Shown: one piece after another, positions 24,807-33,333 of the stretch | How positions within the stretch are numbered: position 1 is the first letter of the stretch | How the letters are laid out: the number at the start of each line of letters is the position of its first letter | The notes under the pieces: model-generated | The model's database searches: none | What the model saw: only the letters and a program-made list of their open reading frames with translations | What the model was told of the DNA's origin: nothing | DNA from: Thermoplasmata archaeon | GTDB lineage: Archaea > Thermoplasmatota > Thermoplasmata > Halarchaeoplasmatales > Halarchaeoplasmataceae | Direction of reading: 5' to 3' | NCBI GenBank assembly: GCA_019594025.1 | Contig: JAFDUB010000002.1 | Location: 1-45,349 of the forward strand | DNA: 45,349 nt | Translations under genes and position numbers: made by a program

Positions 24807-25943
24807 ATGAAAAGTAAAATGATAATTGCTGGTATTGTGATCTTGCTTATGATGGCGGTGTTTTCCACCGGATGTATCGATGAAGATGACGGTGAATACG
24901 ATCTTCGAGTTGTAGTTTCGATCCCCCCTCAGAGGGAGTGGGTTGAAGAGATCGGTGGAGAAGGTATCAAAGTAACCGTTATGGTTCCACCTGGAAGCGA
25001 CCCACACACCTACGAACCCACTAGTTCTCAGATGGTGGATGTTTCAGAAGCGGATATTTACTTCAAAGTAGGTGCGGGTATGGAATTTGAAGAGCGGTGG
25101 ATGGATACGCTGATCGAATACAACGAGGACATGAGGATAGTGGACGGCAGCGAAGGGGTTCATCTATTAGATTACGAGAGTCATCACGACCATGAGTTTG
25201 AGCACCTTATCGAAGATATAGACCACATAATTCATGAATGGGAAGACGGCCACATGACTGCTGAAGATGCACTGGAGGCTATCGATGATCTGATACATCA
25301 ACATGAAGAGGATGACCATGAACAGGAACATCTTATCGAAGATATAGATCACATAATTCATGAATGGGAATACGGAAATGTCACCGCCGAGGGGGCTATG
25401 GAAGCTATCGAAGATCTGATACATCAACATGAAGAGGATGAGCATGGACACGAGGGGGACGATCCTCACATATGGTTGTCACCGGTGAATGCTAAGATGA
25501 TGATAAACGACCTCCTGAATGCTTTAATCGAGGTTGATCCGGATAATGCCGATATTTATAACGAAAATGCCGGGAATTACCTCGACCGATTAAATTCTCT
25601 TCACGAAGAGGTAGAGGAGGCACTTCATCCACATCACGGACGTAAGTTTTTGATATACCACCCGTCCATGAACTACTTCGCCCACGAATATGGGTTGGTG
25701 CAGATAGGGGTGGAGAGAGAGGGACAGGAACCCGGCGCTTCCGGCTTGGCGGCTGTAATAGAGCAGGCTAAGGAAGAGAACATACGTGTCGTGTTCGTGT
25801 CACCACAATTCGACGAGAGCAACGCACAGACGATAGCTGATGAAATCGACGGGGAGGTTATCACCCTTAATCCCTTAGCTGAAAAGTATATTGAAAATAT
25901 AGAGGATATAACGAGTAAATTAGTGGATGCGTTCAGCGAGTAA
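24807..25943 (+). CDS. znuA: Zinc/manganese ABC transporter substrate-binding lipoprotein (ZnuA-like)
   Basis: 378 residues from ATG 24807, which follows GGTGAT (24798-24803) by 3 nt; its frame stays open upstream, but the signal sequence starts here. Lipobox FSTGC puts the lipidated Cys at residue 23. Cluster A-I metal-binding fold: DPHTYEP supplies the first His (about 66), and YHPSMNYFAHEYGL (about 285) and SPQFDESNA (about 332) the later ligands. Between them lies an expanded His/Asp/Glu-rich loop (about 125-217) built from two tandem 42-residue units. Such loops are typical of zinc-specific members. It is the second gene of the regulator-znuA-znuC-znuB operon. Mn2+ as substrate is not excluded. 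Confidence 0.93.
   Translation: MKSKMIIAGIVILLMMAVFSTGCIDEDDGEYDLRVVVSIPPQREWVEEIGGEGIKVTVMVPPGSDPHTYEPTSSQMVDVSEADIYFKVGAGMEFEERWMDTLIEYNEDMRIVDGSEGVHLLDYESHHDHEFEHLIEDIDHIIHEWEDGHMTAEDALEAIDDLIHQHEEDDHEQEHLIEDIDHIIHEWEYGNVTAEGAMEAIEDLIHQHEEDEHGHEGDDPHIWLSPVNAKMMINDLLNALIEVDPDNADIYNENAGNYLDRLNSLHEEVEEALHPHHGRKFLIYHPSMNYFAHEYGLVQIGVEREGQEPGASGLAAVIEQAKEENIRVVFVSPQFDESNAQTIADEIDGEVITLNPLAEKYIENIEDITSKLVDAFSE
25200..25451 (+). repeat. Tandem 126-bp duplication in the ZnuA metal loop
   Basis: Units 25200-25325 and 25326-25451 encode 42 residues each, both starting EHLIEDIDHIIHEWE. They match at 33 of 42 residues by my count. Each unit carries five or more His and many acidic residues, so the duplication doubles the potential metal sites of the loop. 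Confidence 0.9.
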
Positions 25944-25945
25944 AC

Positions 25946-26713
25946 ATGACTAAAGCATTGGAAATAAGGGACGTGACGGTCAAATACGATAAAACCACCG
26001 TGTTAAAAGACGTTAATCTGGAGTTGGAGAAAGGAGACTTTCTAGGCATCATCGGACCTAACGGCGGTGGTAAGACCACTCTATTAAAAACCATCTTGGG
26101 TCTTATAACCCCTGACGAAGGTGAAGTTCTTCTTTTCGGAGAACCTCCTGGTTCAGAAGCCCGGGTGATGGGATACATACCTCAACACACCAGGTTCGAC
26201 ATGAAGTTCCCGATCAAAGTGTTCGACGTTGTCCTTATGGGGCGTTTGGGGAAGCTGGGATTCAGCCCCTTTTACTCTCGTGAGGATAAGAAGATAGCTA
26301 GGGATGTGCTGAAGGACGTTGATATGTGGGAGTATCGAAAGAGACACATATCCAAACTGTCCGGCGGGCAGCTTCAAAGAGTATTACTGGCACGGGCATT
26401 AGCCACTAAGCCAGATTTTTTGTTACTCGACGAGCCCACAGCCAGTGTAGATGAGAAGATGAAAGGAAGCATATACTCTCTACTCAACGAATTGAAAGAA
26501 AGGGGGATCACCATAATCTTGGTATCTCACGACATAGGCGTGATATCCTCCCACGTTAAAAAAGTGGCCTGCTTGAACAAGTATCTGATCTATCATGGAG
26601 ATGGGGAGCTATCATCGGACATGATAGAGGCGGCTTACGAATGCCCCATCGATCTGATAGCCCACGGCCTACCACATCGAGTTTATGAACATCGTATGCC
26701 GGAGGATGAATAG
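25946..26713 (+). CDS. znuC: Zinc/manganese ABC transporter ATP-binding protein (ZnuC-like)
   Basis: 255-residue ABC ATPase that powers the importer from the cytoplasmic face. Walker A GPNGGGKTT is at 37-45, the signature LSGGQ at 138-142 and Walker B FLLLDEP at 158-164, followed by the D-loop SVD and the switch His in LVSHD. Length is typical. It begins 2 nt after the znuA-like stop and ends 1 nt before the permease start, so the three are one transcript. Confidence 0.95.
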   Translation: MTKALEIRDVTVKYDKTTVLKDVNLELEKGDFLGIIGPNGGGKTTLLKTILGLITPDEGEVLLFGEPPGSEARVMGYIPQHTRFDMKFPIKVFDVVLMGRLGKLGFSPFYSREDKKIARDVLKDVDMWEYRKRHISKLSGGQLQRVLLARALATKPDFLLLDEPTASVDEKMKGSIYSLLNELKERGITIILVSHDIGVISSHVKKVACLNKYLIYHGDGELSSDMIEAAYECPIDLIAHGLPHRVYEHRMPEDE

Positions 26714-26714
26714 G

Positions 26715-27530
26715 ATGCTTTCAATGCTCGCCTACGCATTCATCAGAAACGCCCTCTACGCAGGTGTCCTTGCATCGGTAATATTTGGTATAATCGGAAC
26801 TTTTGTAGTTGTAAAACGTATAGTGTTCATCAGCGGCGGTATATCACACGCCTCCTTTGGAGGGGTAGGTATGGCTTATTATCTTGGCTTGAACACGCTG
26901 TTCGGTGCGGCGATATTTGCGGTGATATCCGCTCTTGGAGTGGGCATCGTCGGTAAAAAGAAGATGCAGAGAGAGGATACCGCTATAGGGATGGTGTGGG
27001 CTCTTGGAATGGCCTTGGGTGCGTTCTTTATGAGTATTACACCTGGGTATCTTCCTGCAATGTCCAGCGTTCTTTTTGGTAATATACTGATGATACGTAT
27101 GATCGACATACACCTCATGGCCGTGCTAACACTTGTGATAACCGTTACGGTCATACTTCTATATCCAAGGATCCAAGGAGCAAGCTTTGACGAAGAGTTT
27201 TCCAAAGTTGTTGGAGTGAAAACTTCCTCACTTTATCTATTCATGCTGGTTCTCGTAGCTCTGTCTATAGTGGTACTCATCAAATTCGTAGGTATCGTGC
27301 TGTTGATCGCTATGCTCGCGATCCCTGCCTCTATATCGGGAGAGTTTACAGAAGATATGTCTTGGATGATGGTGTACTCCACCTTACTTTCCTTCGTTTT
27401 CGTCATAAGCGGGCTGTACATGTCCGTTATATGGGACTTACCAACCGGCCCCACGATAGTGATCGTAGCCGGAGCTTGTTTTGGAGTGGTGATGATCGGG
27501 AAGAAAATCTTTGGAATATTATCTTCGTGA
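26715..27530 (+). CDS. znuB: Zinc/manganese ABC transporter permease (ZnuB-like)
   Basis: 271 residues, about eight membrane helices, ABC-3 family. The N-terminus (YAGVLASVIFGIIGTFVVVK) and ISGGISHASFGGVG are family hallmarks. ATG 26715 is chosen because GGAGG lies 9 nt upstream (26701-26705), inside the end of the ATPase gene; ATG 26706 abuts that site and is less likely. It is the last gene of the operon, and its 3' end overlaps a decayed fragment on the opposite strand. Confidence 0.93.
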   Translation: MLSMLAYAFIRNALYAGVLASVIFGIIGTFVVVKRIVFISGGISHASFGGVGMAYYLGLNTLFGAAIFAVISALGVGIVGKKKMQREDTAIGMVWALGMALGAFFMSITPGYLPAMSSVLFGNILMIRMIDIHLMAVLTLVITVTVILLYPRIQGASFDEEFSKVVGVKTSSLYLFMLVLVALSIVVLIKFVGIVLLIAMLAIPASISGEFTEDMSWMMVYSTLLSFVFVISGLYMSVIWDLPTGPTIVIVAGACFGVVMIGKKIFGILSS

Positions 27531-27719
27531 ACTCTTTTTCTTGTGGATTACCGTATAAAGTGCTACAGCGGCTAACAGACCTATCGATGAATACAATAGA
27601 CCTGGGAAAGGAATGTCATCGGTATCCTCTTAACCGTCGGAGGTTAAAAACACCATGGTCGGTACGTACGTAACCTTGAATTTTGAGTTATTAAATATTT
27701 TTTGATTATCTTGTAACCT
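27519..27719 (-). pseudogene. C-terminal remnant of a membrane-anchored protein
   Basis: The minus strand between two stop codons in one frame (TAG at 27720-27722, TAA at 27519-27521) reads as a coherent protein end, broken by a single TAA at 27630-27632. Before it comes KFKVTYVPTMVFLTSDG. After it come a Pro/Gly hinge (DIPFPG), a hydrophobic helix (LLYSSIGLLAAVALYTVI) and HKKKSSRR, exactly the end of an anchored surface protein. No upstream part remains: the next bases are the AOR promoter. The first piece faintly recalls the cis-Pro region of a thioredoxin fold, which is speculative. It explains most of the 247-nt gap after znuB. Confidence 0.6.
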
Positions 27720-27741
27720 CTACAGAGCGCTTAGTAAATCT

Positions 27742-27747
27742 TATATA
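27742..27747 (+). promoter_or_regulatory. TATA box of the AOR gene
   Basis: TATATA, with start predicted near 27771 and a leader of about 7 nt before ATG 27778. Confidence 0.55.
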
Positions 27748-27777
27748 AACAAAACAAGTCTCCGAGTAGTGATAAAC

Positions 27778-29658
27778 ATGTCAGGACATTGGGGAAGATT
27801 ATTGAGAGTAAATCTGGATGATAACAAAGTTAGCACTGAAGAACTGTCGGAAGGCTTTCTGAGGAGGCACATAGGTGGAGCGGGTATCACGGGAAAACTG
27901 CTTTACGACGAGGTAGGACCCGATGTGGAACCCTTGTCTCCCGAGAACAAATTGATAATGGCTCCCGGCCTTTTGGTGGGACCGAAGGTACCGACGGCAT
28001 CTAAGACCTCCTTCGGATTTAAAAGTCCGCTCACAGGAGGTTACGGAAAGGCTATCGTCGGCGGTTGGATCGGTGACCGACTCAAGAAAGCGGGCTACGA
28101 CGCCCTCATAGTAGAAGGGAAGGCTAAGGAAGCTTCCGTTATAGTCATCGAAGATGACGATGTGAAGGTAGAGAGTGCGGAAGATATGTGGGGTAAGGAT
28201 ACCCACGAAACCGTAGAGATGCTGAAGGAAAGATACGGAAAGGTGAAAACCGCCGTGATAGGGCCGGCCGGTGAAAAGCTATCCAAGATATCACTCATCG
28301 AATGCGATGAGAGACAGGCAGGTAGAGGAGGACCAGGGGCGGTCATGGGCGGCAAGAACTTGAAGGCTATAGCCATCAACGGTACCAAGGATTATCCGAT
28401 ACATGACCAGGAAAAGGTTGACGAACTCAACTCTAAATACAGGAAAGTGACGGTGGAAAAAGGAAAAACAGATATGGACTACGGTACCGGTTCTGCGATC
28501 CACCCACTGAACGTGGAGATAGGTGCCTTCCCATCCAAGAACTGGGAGGCGGGCTATTTCAAAGAGGCTTATGAGAAACTCGACGATCCAGATGAAGGTA
28601 GAATAGATCTAGACCCCTATTATTGGGCGGAGAAGTACAGAGACGGAAGAAGACCGTGTCCATACTGTACTAAACCATGCAGTCAGTACTTTGTAGCCGA
28701 AGATACTCCCTACGGAGATATCGCCATCGACGGACCGGAGTACGAGACCCAGTATTCACTCGGAGGCTGCTGTGGAGTCGAGGACGTTGAAGCGGTCACA
28801 AAGGCAAACGAGATCTGCGATAAGCTCGGTCTCGATACCATATCGGCAGGTGTCACCGTTGCTTGGGCCATGGAGGCATACGAGAAGGGACTGCTCGAAC
28901 TGGAAGATTTGGAATTGAATTTCGGTAACCCGCACGCCATGATCGAAGCGGTCAGACAGATCGGGAACAAAGAAGGTGAACTTGGAGAACTGCTGTTCAA
29001 CGGTGTGAAGGAAGCCGCTGAAAAACTAGGTAAAGATTCGGAAAAATTCGCCATACACATCAAAGGGATGGAGCCTCCGGGATACGAAGCTAGAGGTATG
29101 TACGGTATGGGACTCGCCCTTGCCGTGGCACCGAGAGGAGCTGATCATCTTACATCCTGCGAATACGCTTTGGACTACGGTGGAAGTTTCTGGCACTTCG
29201 AAGACTACTCAAGGACCGATATAGTATCCAAGGGATATCCACTTAGTATCATGGAGAACCTGATGATGCTGTACGATATGACGGGTATGTGTAAGTTCTC
29301 AAGAGGTATATTCCTAGACCATCCACTGCTGGAGTATGTAAACGCCATCACCGGATGGAACATGGGTATCGGCGAGTTGCTCATCGCTGGTGAAAGAGGA
29401 CACAACGTGGCTAAAGCATACAACGTTAGAGAGGGCTTCACCCGTGAAGACGATACTCTACCGAGAAGGGTTATGGAAGAAGAAGTGCCCTACGGACCAA
29501 CAAAGGGTAGAAAGATCTTAAAGGAAGAACTGGACGAAGCCTTGGACCGTTACTACACAGCCCGCGGCTGGGACTTGAACGGTGTGCCCATGAAGGCTAA
29601 GCTGCAGTACTTGGACCTAGAGGATGTGGCCGAAGAAGTGGGCTCCACCAAGCAATAA
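27778..29658 (+). CDS. aor: Tungsten-dependent aldehyde:ferredoxin oxidoreductase
   Basis: 626-residue AOR-family enzyme that oxidises aldehydes to acids and reduces ferredoxin, with a bis-tungstopterin cofactor and one [4Fe-4S] cluster. Cluster ligands are Cys294, Cys297 and Cys301 (CPYCTKPC) and Cys505 (GMCKFS), matching the family spacing. The N-terminal domain (GHWGRLLRVNLDDNKV, then GGAGITGKLLYDE) and the pterin-binding GRGGPGAVMGGKNLKAIA are typical. ATG 27778 is preferred over GTG 27769. It is monocistronic here: no pterin biosynthesis or tungstate transport gene adjoins it. The aldehyde substrate (peptide- or sugar-derived) cannot be told from sequence. Converges with the antiporter gene. 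Confidence 0.95.
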   Translation: MSGHWGRLLRVNLDDNKVSTEELSEGFLRRHIGGAGITGKLLYDEVGPDVEPLSPENKLIMAPGLLVGPKVPTASKTSFGFKSPLTGGYGKAIVGGWIGDRLKKAGYDALIVEGKAKEASVIVIEDDDVKVESAEDMWGKDTHETVEMLKERYGKVKTAVIGPAGEKLSKISLIECDERQAGRGGPGAVMGGKNLKAIAINGTKDYPIHDQEKVDELNSKYRKVTVEKGKTDMDYGTGSAIHPLNVEIGAFPSKNWEAGYFKEAYEKLDDPDEGRIDLDPYYWAEKYRDGRRPCPYCTKPCSQYFVAEDTPYGDIAIDGPEYETQYSLGGCCGVEDVEAVTKANEICDKLGLDTISAGVTVAWAMEAYEKGLLELEDLELNFGNPHAMIEAVRQIGNKEGELGELLFNGVKEAAEKLGKDSEKFAIHIKGMEPPGYEARGMYGMGLALAVAPRGADHLTSCEYALDYGGSFWHFEDYSRTDIVSKGYPLSIMENLMMLYDMTGMCKFSRGIFLDHPLLEYVNAITGWNMGIGELLIAGERGHNVAKAYNVREGFTREDDTLPRRVMEEEVPYGPTKGRKILKEELDEALDRYYTARGWDLNGVPMKAKLQYLDLEDVAEEVGSTKQ

Positions 29659-29669
29659 CACCTTTCCCA

Positions 29670-29685
29670 TTTTTTTTCTTATTTT
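29670..29685 (+). terminator. T-rich terminator after AOR
   Basis: Eight T in a row and further T residues begin 11 nt after the AOR stop and overlap the 3' end of the converging antiporter gene. Confidence 0.5.
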
Positions 29686-30857
29686 ACATGCCTTAAGAGG
29701 ATTGAACCAAGCACGCTCATCACCAGTACGTAAGATACTGCGAAGGCGGGTATTGTCTCTGTAATCACAGGGATCGCATATGGGCCGACTGCCTCCGATG
29801 CTAGGGCGGCGATTATCAATGAAAACTCACCCCTGGTGATCATGCCTACGCCTACACGGGTAGATCTTACCGTATCCATCTTAAAGAATTTAGCACCGTA
29901 ATAAGCGGTAAAAAATTTGTAAAGACCGGAAGACAATACAGCTACAAAAAGTAGAAGACCGATGCCTCTGAAGAGAAGAAAATCCGTTTTCATACCTATC
30001 CAGAAGAAGAATATTCCTCCGAAGAGATAACGGAAAGGGTATAGATGTTTTTGTAATTTTGCCATGTGTTCCGTTCCCCCGAAGGCTATTCCTACGAAAA
30101 AAGCGGCCACCGCCTCGCTGAGCCCCATGACTATGGCGATCCCAGAGACTAACGCGATGATACCTATGGCACGGAGTACAAAGATTTCATCCGACTTAGT
30201 TTGAAGTATTTTATCAAAAAGTTCCGGTCTAACCAGCATGAACGCTATGAACACAATAACAAAAAGCATGGCTAGTCCGATGTTTAAAAGGATACTTCCA
30301 ACTTCTATACCTTCCCCCAACAGAACCGTTGACATTACTGAAAGATAGACCACGATAACTATATCTTCAAAAACCAGTCGCTCTAACATCTGGTCGGATT
30401 CCGGTGTAGAATCCCATCCTAGGTCCATAAGTGATTTACTGATCACCGCACTAGATGAGATGTACACTATACCTCCTATCAAAAAGGCGGCCATTATATC
30501 TTGAAAGAACCAATACCCCACCAATATACCTGGTGCAAAGTTCAAAAGGTCCATGGTACCGACGAGAGCTATCTTCCCGCTGTGCTTACGAAGTTTTTTG
30601 AGACTGAAACTAAGCCCCATAAAAAACAAAAGGAATATTACTCCCAACTCGGCACCTAATTCGATGAATTGTTCTGCTGAAAATGTACTGCCGATATAGA
30701 AATCCCCTAATCTCCCAATCCCATAACGCCCCATGATTATTCCGAGCAGTATGAAAAGTGGGATATCAGACTCCTTAAAACGGGATGCTAAACTTGCAGC
30801 GATAGCAAGGGCGACTATCATTAGACCTAATTCAAATACTGCCGCTTCTCCGATCAT
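29679..30857 (-). CDS. Monovalent cation:proton antiporter (CPA2/Kef type)
   Basis: 392 residues from ATG 30857, about 11-12 membrane helices forming one Na+/H+ exchanger domain. Family features are an early helix with IPLFILLGIIMGRYGIG, the FLLFFMGLSFS helix and the acidic motif FEDIVIV (about 165), equivalent to the QD/DD ion site. There is no C-terminal TrkA_N domain, so this is the short form. A GTG one codon upstream could also start. An A/T-rich element around 30880 is close to the leaderless spacing. It likely exports Na+ or K+ in exchange for H+; which ion is unknown. Confidence 0.9.
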   Translation of the reverse strand: MIGEAAVFELGLMIVALAIAASLASRFKESDIPLFILLGIIMGRYGIGRLGDFYIGSTFSAEQFIELGAELGVIFLLFFMGLSFSLKKLRKHSGKIALVGTMDLLNFAPGILVGYWFFQDIMAAFLIGGIVYISSSAVISKSLMDLGWDSTPESDQMLERLVFEDIVIVVYLSVMSTVLLGEGIEVGSILLNIGLAMLFVIVFIAFMLVRPELFDKILQTKSDEIFVLRAIGIIALVSGIAIVMGLSEAVAAFFVGIAFGGTEHMAKLQKHLYPFRYLFGGIFFFWIGMKTDFLLFRGIGLLLFVAVLSSGLYKFFTAYYGAKFFKMDTVRSTRVGVGMITRGEFSLIIAALASEAVGPYAIPVITETIPAFAVSYVLVMSVLGSILLRHVK

Positions 30858-30939
30858 CACTAATCCAACTTTAATTTTTTAATCGATTGTTAAGGGATAT
30901 CTATGTTGCCAATTATATGCTTTCCGTTTTTCTGAAGGG

Positions 30940-32187
30940 TTATCGTTTGAATTTACAATCAATACTTCTGATAGGAAGAACTACACCGATCACGAAGAGA
31001 ACCAAGGCACCGAAGAAGAAGGCGTAGCTGATACCAAAGGTATCGGCGAGAAAACCGAGTATGGGCGCGATGATGATTCCTACGACGGACCTGAGCTGAT
31101 TTTCACCACTCAACAAGGTGGCTCGTGTTTGAGGCTCTATAGCATCGCCTAGGAATCCAACCACCATCGGTTTTCTTAGGTTGTACAGTGTGAAGAAAAA
31201 GAAGAAGGCGGCGATGGAGAGGAATACGATATTGATCTGCAGGAAGAAGGCCACCATCAAAAAGGCGAAAGCCATTATGAAATAAAGTACGTTCAACGCT
31301 TTGGCCATATCTCCTACCTTTCTCATAAGTGCGGCGGATTTTCTAGATGAAACGAAGCTGTTCATATATACGAAGAAGTAAACTACTCCCACCAGTATGG
31401 CTGTTCTCTGCTCAGGCACCTCGATGAACAGTAGAAGGGGTAAGGTCAGTGCGAAGGTTTCAACGATGGGTGATAGATAATCTTTGGATATCTTGAAGAA
31501 GGAGTCATATATGGATGCGTTAACCAGCATCTTGCTTAATCCAGGGTAATTGACCAACTGGCGGAAGCTGGATCTGATGTGATTCCAGGCACTCTCAACG
31601 GAGGCTCCTGCGGGTTCACCGTCGAGGTGCTTGGGATAGGTGAGCATCAGGAAGAAAGCGAAGGTGTACGGAATTATGGTGACTAAAAATATGATATTGT
31701 AGCTCTGGAAAAAGTAAACTATGATACCGGCTAGAACAGCGGATAAGGCTGAACCGAGCCTGGAAACTGACCGTGTTTTGCCGTAGTACTCCACCTTTTT
31801 ATCGGACATATCCTCATCGTCGAGGTGCTGCATTATCATGGATTTGTGAGTGCCGGACCGGAAGGTTTCGCCTGAGGCGAACAACAGCATCGCCGGTACG
31901 AAGAGGGTGAAAGAGCTGAAGTGATAGAAAACGATAAATGAAGATATGTAAGATCCGAAGGCGATAGATATCGCCTTCCTTCTACCTGAAAGGTCCGCTA
32001 TCACCCCGGTAGGCGTCTCCAGCAATAGGGTCGCCGTCTCTCTGATCGAGATCAAAACACCTATCTGGAAGAAGCTCAGACCGTTGGCTAAAAAGAAGAG
32101 GTACAGGAAGGGTTCAAAGAACTTCAAGTTCTTTAAAAATCCGTAAGTTGAGAACCTGAATAGCATCAATTTGTTGTAATTCCACAT
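30940..32187 (-). CDS. MFS transporter
   Basis: 415 residues with 12 predicted membrane helices. The loop 2-3 motif GVIADLSGRRKA (about 61-72) is the MFS motif A. The cytoplasmic loop between the two halves (KHLDGEPAGASVESA) and the overall length are typical of drug/metabolite exporters. Substrate unknown. A TATA-like element at 32208-32218 is centred 26 nt before ATG 32187 (leaderless). Same strand as the antiporter gene but separated from it by 82 nt. Confidence 0.9.
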   Translation of the reverse strand: MWNYNKLMLFRFSTYGFLKNLKFFEPFLYLFFLANGLSFFQIGVLISIRETATLLLETPTGVIADLSGRRKAISIAFGSYISSFIVFYHFSSFTLFVPAMLLFASGETFRSGTHKSMIMQHLDDEDMSDKKVEYYGKTRSVSRLGSALSAVLAGIIVYFFQSYNIIFLVTIIPYTFAFFLMLTYPKHLDGEPAGASVESAWNHIRSSFRQLVNYPGLSKMLVNASIYDSFFKISKDYLSPIVETFALTLPLLLFIEVPEQRTAILVGVVYFFVYMNSFVSSRKSAALMRKVGDMAKALNVLYFIMAFAFLMVAFFLQINIVFLSIAAFFFFFTLYNLRKPMVVGFLGDAIEPQTRATLLSGENQLRSVVGIIIAPILGFLADTFGISYAFFFGALVLFVIGVVLPIRSIDCKFKR

Positions 32188-32207
32188 GACGAAGTTGGAT
32201 TATTATC

Positions 32208-32218
32208 TAATAATAAAT
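32208..32218 (-). promoter_or_regulatory. TATA-like element for the MFS gene
   Basis: TTTATTATTAG on the minus strand, centred about 26 nt upstream of ATG 32187. Divergent from the L10e promoter. Confidence 0.45.
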
Positions 32219-32257
32219 CTCTTTTGGTTAAAATTTGAAACCCGGGGAAACAATAAC

Positions 32258-32266
32258 ATATAAATA
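32258..32266 (+). promoter_or_regulatory. TATA box of the L10e gene
   Basis: ATATAAATA, centred 30 nt before ATG 32292. The leader would be about 4 nt or absent. Confidence 0.55.
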
Positions 32267-32291
32267 TGTAGTGCTCATGGAAGAGATTCAC

Positions 32292-32795
32292 ATGGCAAAG
32301 AAACCAGGTAGTATGTACAGAGAATTCAAGGGTCAACCGTATACCCGTAAAAAGTACATCGGAGGTGTGCCTCACGTTAGAGTCGGTCAGTTCATGATGG
32401 GAAACAGAACCGGGGATTTTGAAATGGAACTGGAACTCATCGCCGAGGAAAAATGCCAGATCAAAGACAATGCCTTGGAATCCGCCCGTGTCGTGCTCAC
32501 CAGATTTCTTACCAGAAAGCTAGGAGACAAGAATTTCCGAGCACAGATTTTGGTTTATCCTCATCACGTATTGAGGGAGAATAAACAGGCTACCGGTGCA
32601 GGTGCCGATAGGTTATCTGAAGGGATGCGTAGATCCTTCGGTAAGAAGGTAGGCAATGCCGCCAGGGTACATGCAAATCAGCCGGTGATCAGAGTGTGGG
32701 TTGATGAAAAGGACTTCGAAGTAGGCAAGAACGCTCTAAGAAGGGCTTCCATGAAACTGCCGACACCATGCAGGCAGAGGGTAAAAGAGTCTTGA
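32292..32795 (+). CDS. rpl10e: Ribosomal protein L10e (uL16 family)
   Basis: 167-residue large-subunit protein at the tRNA-binding side of the ribosome. It starts MAKKPGSMYREFKGQPYTR and carries the conserved IVGG-like NRTGDFEMEL stretch, the loop YPHHVLRENKQATGAGADRL and GMRRSFGKKVGNAARV. An upstream in-frame ATG at 32235 lies before the TATA box and is rejected. It converges with the universal stress protein gene with 1 nt between the stops. Confidence 0.97.
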   Translation: MAKKPGSMYREFKGQPYTRKKYIGGVPHVRVGQFMMGNRTGDFEMELELIAEEKCQIKDNALESARVVLTRFLTRKLGDKNFRAQILVYPHHVLRENKQATGAGADRLSEGMRRSFGKKVGNAARVHANQPVIRVWVDEKDFEVGKNALRRASMKLPTPCRQRVKES

Positions 32796-32796
32796 T

Positions 32797-33225
32797 CTAG
32801 TAACTTCCCTTGATCACTGCAACGGTGCATTTAGCATTCTTCAATACTTTATCAGTGGTACTTCCGAGGAACATTTTTGTGAAACCGGAGGCGCCGTGAC
32901 TGCTCATATAGATTATGTCCTTTTCAGTAGCTAGATCGGTTATAACCGCGTAGGGTTTCCCTTCTCTCATCTTCAACTCGAGTTTAACGTCTTTCTTGGA
33001 TGCATATTTTTTCAGGCTATTTAGTGCCCTCTTACCTTTTTCCTTGAAACCCGCACGTGCGGAATCTCTGATCGAGTGATGATGGACGCCTTCGTACTCG
33101 TTGATATCAACTACGTAGATAGCTACCGCTTTTATCCCTAAGTTGCGTGCCATCTCTATACCTTCTCTCTCTCCAGCTTCAGCACATTCCGAACCATCTG
33201 TCGGTATTATGACCCTCTCGTACAT
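32797..33225 (-). CDS. Universal stress protein (UspA family)
   Basis: 142 residues, a single cytoplasmic Usp domain. It starts MYERVIIPTDGS and carries the ATP-binding signature GASGFTKMFLGSTTDKV (G-x2-G-x9-G-S/T) followed by CTVAVIK. ATG 33225 is chosen because the family begins here and a TATA box (33247-33254) is centred about 26 nt upstream, although the frame stays open to 33288. ATP-binding Usp proteins act as stress or signalling switches. Partner unknown. Confidence 0.93.
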   Translation of the reverse strand: MYERVIIPTDGSECAEAGEREGIEMARNLGIKAVAIYVVDINEYEGVHHHSIRDSARAGFKEKGKRALNSLKKYASKKDVKLELKMREGKPYAVITDLATEKDIIYMSSHGASGFTKMFLGSTTDKVLKNAKCTVAVIKGSY

Positions 33226-33246
33226 ACCACGTCTAAAGTAGGAGAA

Positions 33247-33254
33247 GATATAAA
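33247..33254 (-). promoter_or_regulatory. TATA box of the universal stress protein gene
   Basis: TTTATATC on the minus strand, centred 25-26 nt before ATG 33225, predicting a leaderless mRNA. Confidence 0.55.
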
Positions 33255-33302
33255 AACCTGACCCCAAACGATCAAACTCTGCTTTCAATCACCACCGAAA
33301 GA

Positions 33303-33309
33303 ATAAATT
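33303..33309 (+). promoter_or_regulatory. TATA-like element of the glycosyltransferase gene
   Basis: ATAAATT, centred 28 nt before ATG 33334, the leaderless spacing seen at neighbouring genes. Confidence 0.45.
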
Positions 33310-33333
33310 GACCCTCGTCGTTCTCACATTGGT

